Under the pieces are notes generated by a model. The model was not told the origin of the DNA, made no database searches, and saw only the letters and a program-made list of their open reading frames with translations. Of a stretch of 64,000 nucleotides of DNA, positions 55,904-64,000 are shown piece by piece. Where the stretch lies: the NCBI GenBank assembly GCA_028871795.1, contig JAGWMG010000014.1, forward strand, positions 1 through 64,000, written 5' to 3'. Within the stretch, counting starts at the first letter, position 1; every line of letters begins with the position of its first letter. Made by a program: the position numbers and the translations under genes. This stretch comes from Alphaproteobacteria bacterium. GTDB taxonomy: Bacteria > Pseudomonadota > Alphaproteobacteria > Micropepsales > Micropepsaceae.

Positions 55904-58315
55904 ATGGGTCCCAGAATGGGACAAAACAAAAACCCGGGTGCGGGGTTCACCTACGGAAGGCGGCGGGGCCTGGGGGCCGCGCTTGCCAGCTTTGCCCTAG
56001 CGGCCCATCCGGCTTTGGCGTCTTCGCTCTTCGCCGAACACGACACGATTGCGACCGCCATCGCCGCCGGTGCCGCAGCGATCGCGATTGCCGCGGGCCT
56101 GTGGGCGCTGGCCGAACAGAAGCTCGCGACGCGGCTGCGCCGCGTGCTGCGGAATTCGGCGGCGCGCACGCGGGCGGCCGTCGGCGAGCGCGACGCTCTG
56201 CTGGGCGCGGGGCGCGAGGCCTTGATCGTCTGGGGCCGCGACGGCGCCGGGCCCTATTTCTACGGCGGCGGGGAAGCGCTGCTGGAATCCTGCCTGAAAG
56301 GTGCGAAGGCGACGCAACTCGCCAAAGCGCTCGACGATCTGAGCGACCGCGGCGTCGCGTTCGTTCTGACCGCTCGCGACGCGCTGGAACGCAAGGTCAG
56401 TGTGCGCGGACATGCGGTCGGCGGCATGGCTGCCGTCTGGATCGAGCTCGAATCCCAGGCGGCGACGGACACCACCGATTTCCGTGCGGTCCTCGACGCC
56501 CTGCCCGTTCCGGTGTGGCTGCGCGACCGTAGCCTGTCGCTCGCCTGGGCCAATCGCGCGTTCCTGTCGGTGGTCGGCGCCGCCGACCTGGACGCCGCGA
56601 AACGCGAGCAGGTGGCGCTGGAGAAAACGGAACGCGACCTCGCCGCCGCCGCGCGGTCGCAAAGCCGGGCGGTGGAATCCAAGCGCTTCGCCATCGTCGC
56701 CGGACAGCGCCGCGCGCTGGCGCTCACCGAAGTGCCCGTGGAAGCCGGCGTCGTCGGCACCGCGAGCGACGTCACCGACGTGGTGGCCGGCGAAGCGCGC
56801 CTGCAGCAGCATATCGACGCCCACACGGACACGCTCGACAAGCTGGCGACGGCGGTCGCCATCTTCGACCGCGACCAGAAGCTGACCTTCTTCAACCGCG
56901 CCTTCGCCAAGCTGTGGAACCTGCCCGAAGCGTGGCTCGACACCCATCCCGCCGACGGCGACATCCTGGATCGCCTGCGCGAGGCGCGCAAACTTCCCGA
57001 GCAGCGCGATTATCAGGGATGGAAACGCGAACGGCTGGCGCTCTACCACGCGGCGCGCGACTACCCGTCGGAAGAATTGTGGCACGTGCCCGGCGGCAAG
57101 ACCTTGCGCGTGGTGGCGCAGCCCCATCCCTTCGGCGGACTGACCTTCCTCTATGAGGACGTCACCGAGCGCATCACGCTGGAAAGTTCGTACAACACGC
57201 TCATCAAGGTGCAGTCGGCGACGCTCAACACGCTGCAGGAAGGCGTCGCCGTGTTCGGCCCCGACGGCAAGCTCAAGCTGCACAATGCGGCGTTCGAAAC
57301 GATCTGGGACTTGACCGCGAAAGAACTGACGGGGGAGCCCCATGTGCGCACTATCGCCGCGGCGTGCGCCGAGAAATTCGGCGACGGCCTGGTGTGGGAA
57401 CGCCTGATCCAGAACATCGTCTCGGGCGCCAATGTGCAGCGCGACATGGGCGAGGTCGAACGCAACGACCGCACCATCCTTTCGCTGGCGCTGGCGCCGC
57501 TGCCGGACGGCGCCACGCTGGTCACCTTCGCCGACGTGACCGACCGTTTCCGCATCGAGAGCGTGCTGCGCGAACGCGCCGAGGCGCTGGAGGCCGCCGA
57601 CCGTCTGAAATCCGATTTCATCAAGCACGTGTCCTACGAGCTGCGCACGCCGCTCAACACGATCCTGGGTTTCGCCGAGCATCTCGCCACCGAAGTGCCC
57701 GGCTCGCTCAACGAGCGCCAGGGCGAATATGTGCAGGCGATCGTCTCCGGATCGAACACGCTGAAGAACCTGGTCAACGACATCCTCGATCTGGCGCTGA
57801 TCGAATCCGGCGCCTTGCGGCTGGAACTCGAACGTATCGACCTGCGCCTGCTGCTCGTCGATGTGGCGGCACATGCGAACGACTGGGCCGCGAAGATGGG
57901 CCTGAGCCTGGAAGTCGACTGCCCGGAGGACGCCGGCTCCTTCCTGGCCGACGCGCGCCGCATCCGCCAGGTGGTGTTCAACCTGCTGTCCAACGCTTTC
58001 AAGTTCACGCCGAAGGGCGGCGTCATCGTGCTCGGCGGACGCATCGACGGCGAGGACGTGCAAATCTCCGTATGCGACAACGGGCCGGGCATCGCCCCCG
58101 AAGTGCGCGCCAACGTCTTCGAACGCTTCTCCGCCAAGAGCAACGCCGGGCAGCGCGGCGGCGCCGGCCTCGGGCTGGCGCTGGTCAACCGTTTCGTGGA
58201 ACTGCACGACGGCTGGGTCGAGATCGAAAGCGAGGACGGCACGCTGGTGCGCTGCCACTTGCCGCGGCGCATCCACGATGCGCCGACGCCCGGCGAAGAA
58301 CGAAAAACAGCATAG
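55904..58315 (+). CDS. PAS-domain sensor histidine kinase
   Basis: An 803-residue kinase. Near the N-terminus are two hydrophobic segments (about 18-35 and 45-65), then PAS-like domains with the segment AIFDRDQKLTFFNRAFAKLWNLPEAW and a second at VAVFGPDGKLKLHNAAFETIW. The phosphoacceptor is H575 in FIKHVSYELRTPLNTILGF, and the ATPase domain has NLLSNAFKFTPKGG, VCDNGPGIAPEV and GLGLALVNRFVELH. No receiver domain or regulator is adjacent. ATG 55904 has a GGGGGAA ribosome-binding site; starts at 55865 (GTG) and 55877 have none. Its position before tsaE-amgK-murU is common in this class. Confidence 0.85.
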   Translation: MGPRMGQNKNPGAGFTYGRRRGLGAALASFALAAHPALASSLFAEHDTIATAIAAGAAAIAIAAGLWALAEQKLATRLRRVLRNSAARTRAAVGERDALLGAGREALIVWGRDGAGPYFYGGGEALLESCLKGAKATQLAKALDDLSDRGVAFVLTARDALERKVSVRGHAVGGMAAVWIELESQAATDTTDFRAVLDALPVPVWLRDRSLSLAWANRAFLSVVGAADLDAAKREQVALEKTERDLAAAARSQSRAVESKRFAIVAGQRRALALTEVPVEAGVVGTASDVTDVVAGEARLQQHIDAHTDTLDKLATAVAIFDRDQKLTFFNRAFAKLWNLPEAWLDTHPADGDILDRLREARKLPEQRDYQGWKRERLALYHAARDYPSEELWHVPGGKTLRVVAQPHPFGGLTFLYEDVTERITLESSYNTLIKVQSATLNTLQEGVAVFGPDGKLKLHNAAFETIWDLTAKELTGEPHVRTIAAACAEKFGDGLVWERLIQNIVSGANVQRDMGEVERNDRTILSLALAPLPDGATLVTFADVTDRFRIESVLRERAEALEAADRLKSDFIKHVSYELRTPLNTILGFAEHLATEVPGSLNERQGEYVQAIVSGSNTLKNLVNDILDLALIESGALRLELERIDLRLLLVDVAAHANDWAAKMGLSLEVDCPEDAGSFLADARRIRQVVFNLLSNAFKFTPKGGVIVLGGRIDGEDVQISVCDNGPGIAPEVRANVFERFSAKSNAGQRGGAGLGLALVNRFVELHDGWVEIESEDGTLVRCHLPRRIHDAPTPGEERKTA

Positions 58316-58714
58316 AGCGGCCCAAGGATCTTTTTTCGACTTCGTTTTCGGCGGACTCCTCCCGCCCGACATTTGCGACTCTTTGAAAACACACCGTTCT
58401 TCTCCTATTTCGTCATGGCCGGCTTGACCCGGCCATCCAGAAGGTCTCACGCGGAGGCGCAAAGACCGCGGAGAAGATGAACACTCCGCGTTCCTCGCGT
58501 CTCCGCGTGCAAATCGCACGGGGCTGGATGGCCGCCTCGGGGGGCGGCCATGACGAAGGGAGGTTAGGCCGCGTCGCCGCAGCCTGCCGTCCGGTCGCCG
58601 ATGTCGTGATATAGGGAAAATGGTCGTTCGACCTTGCCGGTTCAAGGGGAGGCTGGAAAAATATTCGCTTGAGAATGCGCTCGAGTCGCAAGACTGCCCG
58701 GTGACCGCGACGCG
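58316..58714. other. 399-base intergenic region between convergent genes
   Basis: Located between the PAS kinase and the ferredoxin gene on the opposite strand. It contains the nested palindrome 58411-58555 and otherwise nothing I can support; no transcription terminator with a T-run was seen. Confidence 0.5.
58411..58555. repeat. Nested inverted-repeat element (REP/BIME-like)
   Basis: Three pairs of perfect complements are nested: CGTCATGGCCG (58411-58421) with CGGCCATGACG (58545-58555); CGGCCATCCAG (58430-58440) with CTGGATGGCCG (58524-58534); CACGCGGAG (58448-58456) with CTCCGCGTG (58501-58509). The outer part resembles alphaproteobacterial dispersed repeats of the ATGGCCGGCTTGACCCGGCC type. 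It may cap the 3' ends of the two convergent messages. Confidence 0.9.
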
Positions 58715-59035
58715 TTAATGCTGGCTCTTGGGCGTGCGCACGACGAGGCCGTCGAGTTCCGGCGTCACCTTGATCTGGCAGGACAGCCGGCTGTTGGGCC
58801 GCACGTCCTGCGAGAAGTCCAGCATGGTTTCTTCCATCTCCTGCTTGGGCGGGAGTTTGTCGAGCCACGGCGGCTCTATGTAAACGTGGCACGTCGCGCA
58901 GGCGCAGGCGCCGCCGCAATCCGCGTCGATGCCGGGAATGAGATTCTTCACCGCCCCTTCCATCACCGTCCAGCCCACCGGCACCTCCACGACGCGCTCG
59001 CGGCCGGTCTCGTCGATGTATTTGATCTTGGGCAT
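58715..59035 (-). CDS. 2Fe-2S ferredoxin (adrenodoxin-type)
   Basis: A 106-residue ferredoxin. The cluster ligands are in [16 protein letters not shown] (the C-x5-C-x2-C run) and RLSCQIKVT. This type passes electrons from a flavoprotein reductase to cytochromes P450 or Rieske oxygenases. It lies 10 bases downstream of such a reductase, so the pair is one electron-transfer unit. No P450 is in the window. Confidence 0.93.
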   Translation of the reverse strand: MPKIKYIDETGRERVVEVPVGWTVMEGAVKNLIPGIDADCGGACACATCHVYIEPPWLDKLPPKQEMEETMLDFSQDVRPNSRLSCQIKVTPELDGLVVRTPKSQH

Positions 59036-59045
59036 GGACGGGCCT

Positions 59046-60257
59046 TCAGACGATATTCTTCATCGGAACCGACGCGTCCGCCAGCCGTTCCGGCGCGACG
59101 CGCGTTCCGCCGGCGATCAGCTTGCGTCCCACAAGATACTCCGACGGCGCGTTGACCGCCTCAACCGCGGCGACCGCACCGTCGCGCAAATGGAAGGCGG
59201 CGAATTTCCGCGACGCGAGGTCGCCGCGCAGGACGATCCGGTCGCCCCCGCGCGCCAAGCCCGCGATCTGCAGCTTCACGTCGTACTGGTCGGACCAGAA
59301 CCACGGAACTTCGCGATAGGGCCTGGGCCGGCCCGCCATCGCATAGGCCGCGTGCTTGGCCTGGTCGATGGCGTTCTGCACGCTTTCCAGCCGCAGCGCG
59401 ATGCCTTCGCGCCCGACATGCCAGGTGCAATCGCCGGCGGCGAAGATCGCGGGATCGGCGGGCGAAGCGCAATTCCCGTCCACGACGATGCCGTCCTCGC
59501 ACGGCAGACCCGCGTTGCGCGCGATTTCCATGTTGGGGATGACGCCGATGCCGACCAGCGCCAAATCGGCCGGATAACTCTTGCCTTCCGCCTTCACCGC
59601 CTCCAGACGGCCCGATCCTTCGAACGCGGCGACGCCGGTATTCAGCAACAGCTTCACGCCCGCGGCCCGGTGCAACCGTTCGAAGAACGCGGAGACGGGT
59701 CTGGACACGGCCCGCGCCATCACCCGGCTCATGGCTTCGAACACCGTCACGTCGAGGCCGTGCTTGACCGCCACGGCCGCGACTTCGAGTCCGATATAGC
59801 CGCCGCCGACCACCGCCAGCCGTTTGCCCTTCCGAAGCGCCGGACGCAGCCGGTCCACGTCGGCGATGCCGCGCAGGTAATGAATGCCGGCCAACTCCGC
59901 ACCGGGGCAGCGTATCGGGCGGACCCTTGTCCCCGTCGCCAGCAAGAGCCGGTCGTAAGGCAGCGAACGTCCGTCGGAGAGCGCCACCGCCTTCGCCTTG
60001 CGGTCGATGGCGCGCACGCCGACGCCCAGGATCAATTCGCAAGCGGATTCGCGGTAGAAGGCGTCCGGCTTGAGAAACAGCCGGTCGCGCTCGAACGTCC
60101 CCAACAGGTAGGCTTTGGACAGCGGCGGACGCTGGTAGGGCGCAAAAGGCTCCTCGCCGATCATGGTGACGGCGCCGGAAAACCCCTCCGCCCGGAGAGT
60201 GAAGACGGCCTGGGCGCCGGCCTGACCGGCGCCGGCAATGACGATGTTCTTCACCAT
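59046..60257 (-). CDS. FAD-dependent ferredoxin reductase
   Basis: A 403-residue flavoprotein of the pyridine-nucleotide-disulphide-oxidoreductase-like family. The FAD-binding [12 protein letters not shown], the RPPLSKAYL segment, the NAD-binding [15 protein letters not shown] and [10 protein letters not shown] are all present, matching rhodocoxin/putidaredoxin reductases. Partner ferredoxin gene is directly downstream. The chosen ATG at 60257 (MVKNIVIAG) gives a normal N-terminus. Confidence 0.92.
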   Translation of the reverse strand: MVKNIVIAGAGQAGAQAVFTLRAEGFSGAVTMIGEEPFAPYQRPPLSKAYLLGTFERDRLFLKPDAFYRESACELILGVGVRAIDRKAKAVALSDGRSLPYDRLLLATGTRVRPIRCPGAELAGIHYLRGIADVDRLRPALRKGKRLAVVGGGYIGLEVAAVAVKHGLDVTVFEAMSRVMARAVSRPVSAFFERLHRAAGVKLLLNTGVAAFEGSGRLEAVKAEGKSYPADLALVGIGVIPNMEIARNAGLPCEDGIVVDGNCASPADPAIFAAGDCTWHVGREGIALRLESVQNAIDQAKHAAYAMAGRPRPYREVPWFWSDQYDVKLQIAGLARGGDRIVLRGDLASRKFAAFHLRDGAVAAVEAVNAPSEYLVGRKLIAGGTRVAPERLADASVPMKNIV

Positions 60258-60372
60258 GACGATCCGGAAGAAGAAAAGGCAAAAAAGCGCGGGTAAGATG
60301 GGCGAGCGGGCACTGGGAATCAACCGTCAGCAACCCGTTGAGGGTCCCGCCCGACCGCGTTAGAACGATGCT

Positions 60373-60855
60373 ATGAACGCGGACTCGCTTGGGTTTTCGA
60401 TGTCGGTCCTTCTCGCGGGGCTTGCGGCCACGGAGGCGCTCGGCGCGCGGATTGCCGCGGGACTGCGGGCGGGCGACGCCGTGGCGCTGAAAGGCGACCT
60501 GGGTGCCGGCAAGACCACGCTGGCCCGCGCCATCCTGCGCGCGCTCGGGGTAGCGGAAAGCGTGCCAAGCCCAACCTTCACGCTCGTCCAGACCTACGAG
60601 ACGCCGTGCCTCGTCGTGTGTCACTACGATCTCTACCGCATCAGCAATCCGCGCGAAGTGGACGAACTCGGGCTCGAAGACGCGTTGGAGGACGGCGTGG
60701 CGCTGGTCGAATGGCCGGAGAATGCCGGCAATCGTCTGCCCCACGACGCGCTCACGATCGTGTTGACCGCGACCGGGGCGGAGTCGCGCCGCGCCGACGT
60801 CGCCGGACCGGCCCGCTGGGCGCCATTCCTGTCGGATGCCGCCCTTGCCCGCTGA
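60373..60855 (+). CDS. tsaE: tRNA threonylcarbamoyladenosine biosynthesis ATPase TsaE
   Basis: A 160-residue ATPase needed for the t6A modification of tRNAs. Walker A is GDLGAGKTTLARA, SPTFTLVQTYE and CHYDLYRI follow, and EDGVALVEWPENAG is the family signature. ATG 60373 is used; an ATG at 60400 is an alternative. The next gene starts inside its last codons. Confidence 0.93.
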   Translation: MNADSLGFSMSVLLAGLAATEALGARIAAGLRAGDAVALKGDLGAGKTTLARAILRALGVAESVPSPTFTLVQTYETPCLVVCHYDLYRISNPREVDELGLEDALEDGVALVEWPENAGNRLPHDALTIVLTATGAESRRADVAGPARWAPFLSDAALAR

Positions 60856-61957
60856 ACGCAACGAGGCCATGCGGGAGTTCCTCGCCCGCGCCGGATGGGG
60901 CAAAGCGGACAGTATTCCCCTGCCCGGCGACGCCTCCACGCGGCGCTACATCCGCCTGCGGCTCGGGGACCGCGCGGCGCTGCTGATGGATCAGCCGCAA
61001 TCGGCCGAGACTCCGGCGGCATCGTCCGGCGCCACGCCCGACGAGAGACGCGCGCTCGGCTACAACGCGGTGGCCAGGCTGGCGGGCGCGGACTGCGCCC
61101 GCTTCGTCGCCGCCGCGAACTACCTGCGCAGCAAGGGTCTCAGCGCGCCGGAAATTTATGCGCACGATGCCGCGCAAGGCTTCGTCCTGATCGAGGACCT
61201 CGGCGACGATCTGTTTGCCGACGTGCTGAGGCGCGGCGCCGACGAGCCGGCGCTTTATGCCGCCGCCGCCGAGGTGCTGGCGAAGCTCCATGCCGACGCG
61301 GCGCCGAACGTGTTGCCGCCCGACAAAGATCTGCATGTTTACGACGAGACCGCGCTGCTGGCCGAAGTCGATCTGCTCACCGAGTGGTTCTTCCCTGTCG
61401 CGCTGGGACGCAAAGCCGACACGGCCGAGAGCGAGGAACATCGCCATCTGTGGCGGCTGGCGCTGGCGCCGCATCTGCGCGCGCCGCCGGTGTTCGTCCA
61501 CCGCGATTACCACGCGCAGAATCTGCTGTGGCTGCCGGCGCGCGGCGGCGTGGCGCGCGTGGGACTGATCGATTTCCAGGACGCGGTGGCCGGGGCGAAA
61601 GCCTACGATCTGGTGTCGCTGATCGAGGATGCGCGCCGCGACGTGGCGCCGGCCGTTGGCGAAGGCGCCGCCGGGATCTATCTGAAAAACATGCGCGAGC
61701 AAGGTACCGCGCTCGACGCCGACGCCTTCGCGGCGGAAATGGCCGCGTTCGCCGCCCAGCGCAACGCCAAGATCGTCGGCATTTTCGCGCGGCTGTTCCG
61801 GCGCGACGCCAAGCCGCGTTATCTGACTTATCTGCCCAGGGTCTGGTCCTATCTGGGGCGGGACCTCCAACATCCCGCGCTCGCCGCGCTCAAATCGTGG
61901 TATGACCGCGCCGTTCCCCACGAAGCGCGAGGCGTCCCGCGCCACGAAGGAGTATGA
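60836..61957 (+). CDS. amgK: Aminoglycoside phosphotransferase-like sugar kinase (AmgK type)
   Basis: A 373-residue protein with a kinase fold: PGDASTRRYIRLRL near the start, HVFVLIEDLGDDLF-like segment (FVLIEDLGDDLFADVL), catalytic FVHRDYHAQNLLWLP and metal-binding GLIDFQDAV. In the homologues AmgK phosphorylates MurNAc/GlcNAc at the anomeric carbon, feeding MurU. It overlaps tsaE by 20 bases and precedes murU by one base. Confidence 0.88.
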   Translation: MPPLPAERNEAMREFLARAGWGKADSIPLPGDASTRRYIRLRLGDRAALLMDQPQSAETPAASSGATPDERRALGYNAVARLAGADCARFVAAANYLRSKGLSAPEIYAHDAAQGFVLIEDLGDDLFADVLRRGADEPALYAAAAEVLAKLHADAAPNVLPPDKDLHVYDETALLAEVDLLTEWFFPVALGRKADTAESEEHRHLWRLALAPHLRAPPVFVHRDYHAQNLLWLPARGGVARVGLIDFQDAVAGAKAYDLVSLIEDARRDVAPAVGEGAAGIYLKNMREQGTALDADAFAAEMAAFAAQRNAKIVGIFARLFRRDAKPRYLTYLPRVWSYLGRDLQHPALAALKSWYDRAVPHEARGVPRHEGV

Positions 61958-61958
61958 C

Positions 61959-62684
61959 ATGAGTTCACCCAGGCGCGCGATGATCATGGCCGCCGGGCTG
62001 GGAACGCGCATGAGGCCGTTGGCCAACGATCTGCCCAAACCGCTGGTGAAGGTCGGCGGCAAGGCGCTGATCGATCATGCCATGGACCGGCTGGCCGCGG
62101 CGGGCGTCACGACGATGGTCGTCAATCTCCACTACAAGGCCGATCTGGTCAAAGAGCACCTGGCCCGGCGCAAGGGCTTCGAGATCGTCTACTCCGACGA
62201 AAGCGACGGATTGCTGGGAACCGGCGGCGGAGTCGCCAAGGCATTGTCGCATTTCGGGAGCGAGCCCTTCTTCATCCACAATTCCGATACCGTGTGGGTG
62301 GAAGGCTACGGCGCCGCGCTGGAACGCATGAAGTCGCGCTGGGACCCGGCGGATATGGACGCGCTCCTGCTCATGGCGCCCATGGTCACCGCCATGGGTT
62401 ACGAAGGTACCGGCGACTTTATGATGGACACCGCGGGCCGGCTGACGCGCGTGCCGCCGAGCCGCGTTTCGCCATTCGCCTATCCCGGCGTGCAGATCGT
62501 GCATCCGCGCCTGTTCGAAAATCTGCCGAGCGGAGGCTTCTCGACCAACGTCCTGTGGGACCGGGCCATCGAAAAGGAACGGCTGTTCGGCGTGCGTCTC
62601 GACGGCGTGTGGATTCACGTCGGCACCCCGGAAGCCGTCGCCGAGGCCGAAGCATATCTGGCAGACCTTGCCCCCGCCGTCTGA
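61959..62684 (+). CDS. murU: N-acetylmuramate alpha-1-phosphate uridylyltransferase (MurU type)
   Basis: A 241-residue nucleotidyltransferase. The NTP-binding signature AMIMAAGLGTRMRPLANDLPKPLVKVGGKALI is at the N-terminus, and the later FFIHNSDTVW and GVWIHVGTPEAVAEAE segments are typical of MurU/GlmU-like enzymes. With AmgK it recycles the muramic-acid sugar of the wall. ATG 61959 follows a GGAG ribosome-binding site. Confidence 0.9.
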   Translation: MSSPRRAMIMAAGLGTRMRPLANDLPKPLVKVGGKALIDHAMDRLAAAGVTTMVVNLHYKADLVKEHLARRKGFEIVYSDESDGLLGTGGGVAKALSHFGSEPFFIHNSDTVWVEGYGAALERMKSRWDPADMDALLLMAPMVTAMGYEGTGDFMMDTAGRLTRVPPSRVSPFAYPGVQIVHPRLFENLPSGGFSTNVLWDRAIEKERLFGVRLDGVWIHVGTPEAVAEAEAYLADLAPAV

Positions 62685-64000
62685 CAACGCGCGCGGCGCC
62701 AACGTCTTCACCATCCCCGCCGGCGCGCCCTTTTCCGCGACCTTGGCGCAGGGACTTTTGCGCCGCCTCGGAACCGACGGGCCGTTCGCTCTCGCCGACG
62801 TCACGATCTATCTGCCGACGCGGCGCGCGGCACGCGGCATCGCCGAGATCTTCGCCAAGGAAGCCGGTGGCGCCGCGTTGCTGCCGGACTTCAGGCCGCT
62901 GGGCGACGTGGACGAAGACGAGCTGCTGCTCGCCGACGAGGCGCTGGACCTGAAACCGGCGATTGCGCCGCTGCGCCGGCGCCTGCTGCTGGCGGCACTG
63001 ATCCGCCGCTGGAGCCTGGCGCGAGACTACGGACGCATGAACTTCGGGCAGGCGGCAGGCCTCGCCAAGAGCCTGGCCGGCGTCATCGACGAAGTGGAAC
63101 GGCAAGGCGCCGATCTGAAAAAGCTCGACGACCTCGCGCCGCTGGCGTTGGCCGAGCACTGGGCCGAGGTCAAGGAATTCCTCTCACTGATCCGCACGCA
63201 ATGGCCCGCGCTGCTGGAGGCCGAAGGCTGCGTCAATCCCGAAGCGCACCGGGGCGAAGCGCTGCGCGCCTTGGCGAAACGTTTGCAGGAAGATCGGCCC
63301 GACCGTCCCATCGTCGCCGCCGGTTCCACCGGCAGCATTCCGGCAACCGCGGAACTGCTTGGCGTCGTCGCGCGCCTGCCGAAGGGCGCCGTCGTCCTGC
63401 CGGGGCTGGACCGCGAACTGGACGAAGACAGCTGGCGGCGGCTCGATCCCGGCCATCCCCAATTCGCCTTGAAGCAGTTGCTGGAACGGATCGGCGTCGA
63501 GCGGCGGCGTGTCGCCGATTGGATGCCGCCGGCGGGGTCGCAGCGGCGCGAGCAAATCCTGCGCGAAGTGCTGCGCCCGGCACCGACGACCGATGCCTGG
63601 CGAACCCTGGCGGAAAAGGACACCGGCGAGCTGTCGAATGGCCTCGACGGACTGTCGCTGGTGGAAGCCGCCGACCCGGCGGAGGAAGCGTCCGTCATCG
63701 CGCTTCTGCTGCGCGAAGCTCTGGAGGCGCCGGCACAAACGGCAGCGCTAGTGACGCGCGATCGGTCGCTGGCGCGGCGCGTGACGGCAGAGCTTGGCCG
63801 CTGGTCGATCGCCATCGACGATTCCGCCGGCCGTCCGCTGGCGCAAACCGAGGCCGGTGCTTTTCTTTGCCTGATCGCCGAAGCCGTCGACAGCGGCTTC
63901 GCGCCGGTGCCACTGCTGGCTCTGCTCAAGCATCCCTTCGCCGCGATGGGCCAGGATGCCGCCGTTTTCCGCGCGCGGGCGAGAGACCTCGATCTGGTGC
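62668..64000 (+). CDS. addB: Double-strand break repair protein AddB, N-terminal part (runs off window)
   Basis: The frame is open to the right edge, giving about 444 residues. The start region reads NVFTIPAGAPFSATLAQGLLRRLG and DVTIYLPTRRAARGIAEIF, followed by LPDFRPLGDVDEDELL and PLRRRLLLAALIRRW, which are hallmarks of alphaproteobacterial AddB, the nuclease partner of AddA. No ATG is available, so the TTG at 62668, 17 bases inside murU, is the likely start. The catalytic nuclease domain is beyond the window. Confidence 0.85.
   Translation, partial: MPPPSDNARGANVFTIPAGAPFSATLAQGLLRRLGTDGPFALADVTIYLPTRRAARGIAEIFAKEAGGAALLPDFRPLGDVDEDELLLADEALDLKPAIAPLRRRLLLAALIRRWSLARDYGRMNFGQAAGLAKSLAGVIDEVERQGADLKKLDDLAPLALAEHWAEVKEFLSLIRTQWPALLEAEGCVNPEAHRGEALRALAKRLQEDRPDRPIVAAGSTGSIPATAELLGVVARLPKGAVVLPGLDRELDEDSWRRLDPGHPQFALKQLLERIGVERRRVADWMPPAGSQRREQILREVLRPAPTTDAWRTLAEKDTGELSNGLDGLSLVEAADPAEEASVIALLLREALEAPAQTAALVTRDRSLARRVTAELGRWSIAIDDSAGRPLAQTEAGAFLCLIAEAVDSGFAPVPLLALLKHPFAAMGQDAAVFRARARDLDLV

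Overview
The window is GC-rich chromosomal DNA from an alphaproteobacterium. The class-level evidence is a ChvI/ChvG two-component pair followed by HPr kinase, a mannose-type EIIA and HPr, an IalB-family protein, the tsaE-amgK-murU-addB cluster, GANTC (CcrM-type) and TTAACCAT (CtrA-type) sites in one promoter region, and dispersed palindromes of the kind common in this class. I cannot name a genus. I saw no rRNA, tRNA or CRISPR array.

Layout. Positions 1-2705 are accessory. A minus-strand IS1595-like element, cut by the window edge, appears to have removed the 3' end of a fused nuclease/adenine-methyltransferase gene. Positions 2981-8356 hold a replication/repair block: dnaN, recF, a LysE-type exporter and gyrB. 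Directly behind gyrB (8418-10625) lies a gene of unlike base composition. It encodes a 735-residue protein with a PIN-like core, a coiled coil and two C-terminal membrane helices, and it is the best candidate here for an undescribed, possibly defensive, function. So the dnaN-gyrB block has foreign genes on both sides.

10659-17690 is a mostly minus-strand housekeeping stretch: a SAM methyltransferase, a secreted beta-rich protein coupled to argG, a cupin with a histone-like basic tail, rlmN, an IalB protein and an ABC-2 exporter. 17711-18204 holds a decayed minus-strand gene. 18205-19882 is an ArsR/SRPBCC/VOC cassette followed by a DUF1801 gene broken by a 20-bp tandem duplication. 20112-25222 runs from a SPOUT RNA methyltransferase through an AnsA-type asparaginase and small membrane proteins to thiC, which is preceded by a TPP riboswitch. 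25435-33018 has a DUF2569 protein, creatininase, acetyl-CoA synthetase, a pterin dehydratase, a small zincin, thpR/murJ and a Bax-inhibitor-1 protein. 33808-38464 is a four-gene ABC-2 exporter operon with GldG-like and DUF4340 partners.

38693-44697 carries carB, greA and an OPT transporter. 44780-48356 is the ChvI-ChvG-HprK-EIIA-HPr regulatory cluster. Then come a secreted S10 peptidase, ahcY with an inverted-repeat operator candidate, an RND efflux pair and a PAS-domain histidine kinase whose promoter region carries CtrA- and CcrM-type sites. A ferredoxin and ferredoxin reductase follow, then tsaE-amgK-murU-addB (peptidoglycan sugar recycling, tRNA modification, break repair), with addB running off the right edge.

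Three or four kinds of dispersed palindrome occur in positions that may matter: inside the recF 5' end, in the shared promoter of a divergent pair, in the P3 arm of the TPP riboswitch, and between two convergent genes.
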